A stretch of DNA of 9,259 bases from an uncultured Bacteroidota bacterium (GTDB lineage Bacteria > Bacteroidota > Bacteroidia > Bacteroidales > P3). The stretch is taken from assembly GCA_900546465.1 (NCBI GenBank), contig URCX01000078.1, positions 1-9,259 on the forward strand, read 5' to 3'. The notes beneath the pieces are model-generated. The model was not told the origin of the DNA, did no database searches, and was given only the letters and a program-made list of their open reading frames with translations. The position numbers were made by a program, and so were the translations under genes. Below, piece by piece: positions 5,924-9,259 of this stretch. Each line of letters opens with the position of its first letter. Within the stretch, counting starts at the first letter, position 1.

Positions 5924-8900
5924 ATGAAAAGCAGAAAGTTACTCTTAAGTTTAGCAGTTTTCTTTCTTGTCGGAGCTTTTGCACCGATGAAAGCGTCCCC
6001 TGTTGTGGCAACAGACGGGGAAAACGACGAGCCTGAGGCAAAAGGCTGGGTGTCCATAGGACCTGATAATGTTGCCGGACGTGTTCGCGCCATCGTCTTT
6101 GATAAATTCAATGACGGTGTTATGTATGCAGGAAGCGTCGGAGGCGGTTTGTTTGTCAGCGTAAACGGCGGCAACAACTGGAGAGAAATAGATTTCTCCA
6201 ACGGTCAATGTTTTGCTGTTTCCTCTATAGCCCAAGGTGAAGACGGAACAATTTATGTGGGAACGGGAGAAGGTTTCTATCAAGAGTTGTTCATAGGTCA
6301 AAATAACCGTAAATCAGGACTTCCGGGAAACGGTGTGTATAAGGTTACGACGGGAAATGCCCAATGGGCAGCCAACCTTACAAGCGATGAAGAAAAGTAC
6401 GCATACGTTGCAAACAATTTCGCTTCTGAACTTATCCCCGGCACACAACCTGCAACAAGATACGATTTGACAAACGATTTCAGTTTTGTAAATGACTTGG
6501 CTTGGGCAAACGGTAAATTGTATATTGCAACCAAGTACGGCGGTTTGAAAATCTGGGACGGCAACAACCTTACGGCTGCAAGTATAGACGGAGCGACTGC
6601 TGTGAACGTTACAGATATTAAAGTAAACAGAGAAGGAAAAATCGCGATAGCATATAACCAAGGAACCAGTTTTGCAGTTGCAAGACTTTCCAATGAGCAA
6701 GGAACGGAATTCAGTCCTATTACATTCTCAACACAAGGAAATGAAGAAGCATTCGGAAGAATAGAACTTGCATTCGGAATAAAGAACAACAACGTTCTCT
6801 ATGCTTTGGTAGCAACTGCAAACAATGGAAGCCTCAAGGGAGTTTACAAGGTAGATCTTACTTCCGACAATGTGAGATTCGGAAACAAGATGACTTCAAA
6901 CACAATGAACCTCGGATATAACATGGACGAAGCAATGTCCATAGCCATAAACGATATGGAGCAAGAATACATCTATATAGCAGGAAATACTTTGCAAAGA
7001 TTGTTTGATGCAAACGGAGCCGATGTGTTCTATTCAGAAACACAAACTTCTCCTTATGCAACATTGACTTCCGGAAGCTATGTTGCACCAAATATTCACA
7101 GCATATTATTCAAGGAAAACCCTCAAACAGCCGAGGATTCCACCAGAATATATTTGTCAACCGATGCAGGAATATTTGTATATGCTTTGGATGCAACACA
7201 ATCTCGCTCATGGAGACCGGCAAACAAAGGATTGGTTTCCGCACAATACTATAATGTAGCAGTAGGTGCAGATGGTTCCGTAATGGGAGCGGCACAAAGC
7301 AACGCTATCAACTATATCGCAGCCCCATCTGTCGAAAAGCAAAAATCTGCAGACATCGTTTGGTCACCAAACAGCAAAGGATTTGAAGATTTCAGCGAAG
7401 ATATGTCCGTTTGGGAAGAGAAAAACGATTTTGCAAATTTCGCCTATAATATAGAAGCAAAAACCGGAGCCAATGCTGTCAGCTCGGCAGTACACAGAAC
7501 AAAGCCAAATATACGTAAACCTTTCGTTTTGTTAAGACCTTACAACTCCTTAACAAGAACATATAGCAACGATAATGACTATGAAGAAGTAAATTCTCAG
7601 ACATGGCAGTTTGGACAAGGTCATAAAGGAGGAAAAAGTGGTTTGATGCTAAAAGAAATGTCCGGATATGGAAGTGGTGCAAGATTTATCTCCCCTATGA
7701 CATTGTGGGAAACATTTAATGCACCTGATGCTTCAAGAGATTCGGTTGACTTTACTTTCGTTGTTACTTCAAGCAATGATGCAATGGGAGCAACCAGAAT
7801 ATTCAGAGGAGATTCGGTAATCAGATTTGTGGCAGGCGAACCTTTGAAAGAAGGAGATAAAGTTCTTGTTGAAAGCAACAGTTTGGAGTATCCGTTCTTC
7901 TATACCTTGACAGCTGACAGATTTGGTGCAACAGGTGGCGTCTTGGATTTTGCTCCTATTGAAGATACCACTATCAAGGTTCCTAACCCTATACAATCGA
8001 GATTATTTATTGGAACTTCAAAGGGAGTATATGTTTGCAAGGAAATAATGAACTTCAAAAAAGTAAATACAGAAAGAAGTTCATCTCTTTCCTCAGAGCT
8101 TATTTGGGTGTCATTGTATGACCTTGCTACACGCGATGCTAATTATGCTTATCTCAATCCGGTCAGAGCGGTTGCTGCTTCTTCTGATGGAGATGCATTA
8201 TTGATTGCTGTCGAACACACAAGTTCTAATACAAGTGATTTGATAAGGATTAGCGGAATAAACAATATATTATCCAATAATGAGGTATATAGTAATACGT
8301 CCACTAATCACAAGAGTTTTACTTGCGATACTTTGGCTACGTTTAACAGATTTATCTCTTCGATAGCTTACGAACCCGGTTCATCAGATGTTGCTTATAT
8401 TACGTTCTCCGGATTTGACAATACTGCAAATGTAAAGAAAATAAGCAATGTGTCAGGTGATGTTGCAAATATTCAAACAGCAGACTTGCTTGTCGGAGAA
8501 GAAGACAGCCCTGCTTATACCATACTTTTGGACGCTTTCTCAACCAAAGCATACGTTGGAACCGACAGAGGACTTTACGAAACAAGCAATCGTAATGCCT
8601 CAACTCCTTCTTGGAGTAAAGTAGCCGGCATTCCAAACGTTCCAATCTATGATTTGTATCAACAAACCACAAATTTGCCAACCCTTACTTACACTACGTA
8701 TCTAAGCAATAACGCAACAGAAAACGTATTCGAGGGAACAAAATATTCCGGAGCTATTTATGCGGCTTCATACGGTAAGGGTCTATTCATGAACAGAGAT
8801 AATTTGCAAACTCCGCAAGATCCGGTAAATGTAGGTCTCGATGAAGTGAAAGTTAACGGTGAAGCAAGCATAAATCTTTACCCTAACCCTGCTGCAAACA

Positions 8901-9115
8901 GCACTACATTGAATTATAACTTGGAAGTGGCTTCCAAGGTCATTATGAATATCTATGATATGAACGGACGATTGATTTCTACCTTGGATAAAGGAACTCA
9001 GTCTGCCGGAAGCCATTCTCAAATTATAGATTTGCATTCAATGGATAAGGGAGTTTATATGATACAAATGCTGACAAAAGGAAGCGTTAAGACAGTTAAG
9101 CTCGTAGTTCAGTAA
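5924..9115 (+). CDS. Secreted beta-propeller protein with T9SS type A sorting domain
   Basis: The chosen start gives 1063 residues. The frame extends upstream to an ATG at 5816, but the promoter lies inside that extension, and the ATG at 5924 begins a textbook signal peptide: MKSRK, then a hydrophobic core at about 6-20. Cleavage probably falls between residues 20 and 29. The body looks like a multi-blade beta-propeller of the BNR/Ycf48-like kind, with recurring Y-(V/I)-(G/A)-T-x-x-G-(L/V/I) strands near residues 66, 109, 198, 408, 693, 875 and 944. An Asp-box-like S-V-N-G-G-N-N-W sits at 79-86, with N in place of D. Residues about 983-1063 are a T9SS type A sorting domain (INLYPNPAAN, IYDMNGRLI, KGVYMIQM), which directs export across the outer membrane and usually surface attachment or release. 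Ligand and function are unknown; propellers of this type often bind proteins or glycans. A stretch around 8042-8480 has AT-richer codons. It is a single transcription unit. Confidence 0.88.
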   Translation: MKSRKLLLSLAVFFLVGAFAPMKASPVVATDGENDEPEAKGWVSIGPDNVAGRVRAIVFDKFNDGVMYAGSVGGGLFVSVNGGNNWREIDFSNGQCFAVSSIAQGEDGTIYVGTGEGFYQELFIGQNNRKSGLPGNGVYKVTTGNAQWAANLTSDEEKYAYVANNFASELIPGTQPATRYDLTNDFSFVNDLAWANGKLYIATKYGGLKIWDGNNLTAASIDGATAVNVTDIKVNREGKIAIAYNQGTSFAVARLSNEQGTEFSPITFSTQGNEEAFGRIELAFGIKNNNVLYALVATANNGSLKGVYKVDLTSDNVRFGNKMTSNTMNLGYNMDEAMSIAINDMEQEYIYIAGNTLQRLFDANGADVFYSETQTSPYATLTSGSYVAPNIHSILFKENPQTAEDSTRIYLSTDAGIFVYALDATQSRSWRPANKGLVSAQYYNVAVGADGSVMGAAQSNAINYIAAPSVEKQKSADIVWSPNSKGFEDFSEDMSVWEEKNDFANFAYNIEAKTGANAVSSAVHRTKPNIRKPFVLLRPYNSLTRTYSNDNDYEEVNSQTWQFGQGHKGGKSGLMLKEMSGYGSGARFISPMTLWETFNAPDASRDSVDFTFVVTSSNDAMGATRIFRGDSVIRFVAGEPLKEGDKVLVESNSLEYPFFYTLTADRFGATGGVLDFAPIEDTTIKVPNPIQSRLFIGTSKGVYVCKEIMNFKKVNTERSSSLSSELIWVSLYDLATRDANYAYLNPVRAVAASSDGDALLIAVEHTSSNTSDLIRISGINNILSNNEVYSNTSTNHKSFTCDTLATFNRFISSIAYEPGSSDVAYITFSGFDNTANVKKISNVSGDVANIQTADLLVGEEDSPAYTILLDAFSTKAYVGTDRGLYETSNRNASTPSWSKVAGIPNVPIYDLYQQTTNLPTLTYTTYLSNNATENVFEGTKYSGAIYAASYGKGLFMNRDNLQTPQDPVNVGLDEVKVNGEASINLYPNPAANSTTLNYNLEVASKVIMNIYDMNGRLISTLDKGTQSAGSHSQIIDLHSMDKGVYMIQMLTKGSVKTVKLVVQ

Positions 9116-9139
9116 AACATATACAAAACACAATGTCTT

Positions 9140-9167
9140 AGAGGAGGACTTCGGTTCTCCTCTTTTT
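9140..9167 (+). terminator. UUCG-tetraloop terminator
   Basis: AGAGGAGGAC (9140-9149), the loop TTCG and GTTCTCCTCT (9154-9163) form a 10-bp stem with one G-T pair, closed by the very stable C(UUCG)G tetraloop. TTTT follows directly. It lies 24 bases after the stop codon and is a strong Rho-independent terminator. Confidence 0.92.
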
Positions 9168-9239
9168 GTTTCGCCTGATTTGTCGAATTGAAAGTAAACT
9201 TTGTCGTACTCCTCAGGCATTCGGTTCTTATTTTGTGAG

Positions 9240-9247
9240 TAATTTTG
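9240..9247 (+). promoter_or_regulatory. Possible -7 box for a gene beyond the right edge
   Basis: TAATTTTG matches TAnnTTTG, but no TTTG lies 19-21 bases upstream. The ATG at 9252 is too close to be a normal start. If real, this promoter serves a gene outside the window. Confidence 0.35.
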
Positions 9248-9259
9248 CAGAATGAAATA

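Noticed and set aside
9038..9220. Minus-strand 60-codon frame at the right end.
   Set aside because: It runs antisense through the terminator into the sorting-domain coding region and has no recognisable features.

Overview
The window looks like chromosomal DNA from a member of Bacteroidota, most likely Bacteroidales with a type IX secretion system (T9SS). Three signs point there. First, the upstream regions carry the phylum's promoter form, TTTG, 19-21 bases, then TAnnTTTG. It is near-perfect in front of the EF-G2-like gene and the large secreted protein. Second, the last gene ends in a typical T9SS type A sorting domain. Third, the paralogous elongation factor matches the EF-G2 type known from Bacteroides. 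No insertion sequence, phage gene, CRISPR array, tRNA or rRNA was seen. The genus cannot be fixed from this sequence alone.

Layout. Positions 1-1836 (minus strand) hold a two-gene unit: a TerB-DnaJ (DjlA-like) co-chaperone, followed after 4 bases by a membrane-anchored von Willebrand factor A (VWA) protein that runs off the left edge. Positions 1837-2340 are a divergent intergenic region with a djlA-side promoter, a run of CGGAAAAA motifs, a perfect 12-bp palindrome and the promoter of the next gene. Positions 2341-3303 (+) encode a one-piece regulator: a Ric/YtfE-like hemerythrin sensor with all six expected diiron ligands, fused to a LuxR-type DNA-binding domain. A hairpin terminator and a strong promoter lead into 3523-5661 (+), an EF-G paralogue (EF-G2/FusA2 type). 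Its P-loop and domain IV translocation histidine are intact, but its catalytic switch II histidine is tyrosine and its switch I motif is degenerate. Positions 5662-5923 hold a cluster of mutually exclusive hairpins and another consensus promoter. Positions 5924-9115 (+) encode a 1063-residue secreted beta-propeller protein with the T9SS sorting domain, closed by a UUCG-tetraloop terminator. The last ~90 bases hold only a possible promoter for a gene beyond the window.

How the genes relate. The djlA-VWA pair is probably one translationally coupled operon. The three plus-strand genes each seem to be independent transcription units, so adjacency alone does not show a shared pathway. The regulator plausibly senses nitric oxide, oxygen or redox state. 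EF-G2 of Bacteroides is known as a starvation and gut-colonisation translation factor without GTPase activity. A stress-responsive theme across regulator, EF-G2 and co-chaperone is possible but is inference. The most interesting items are the hemerythrin-LuxR fusion with its palindromic promoter, the altered GTPase centre of EF-G2, and the competing hairpins after it.
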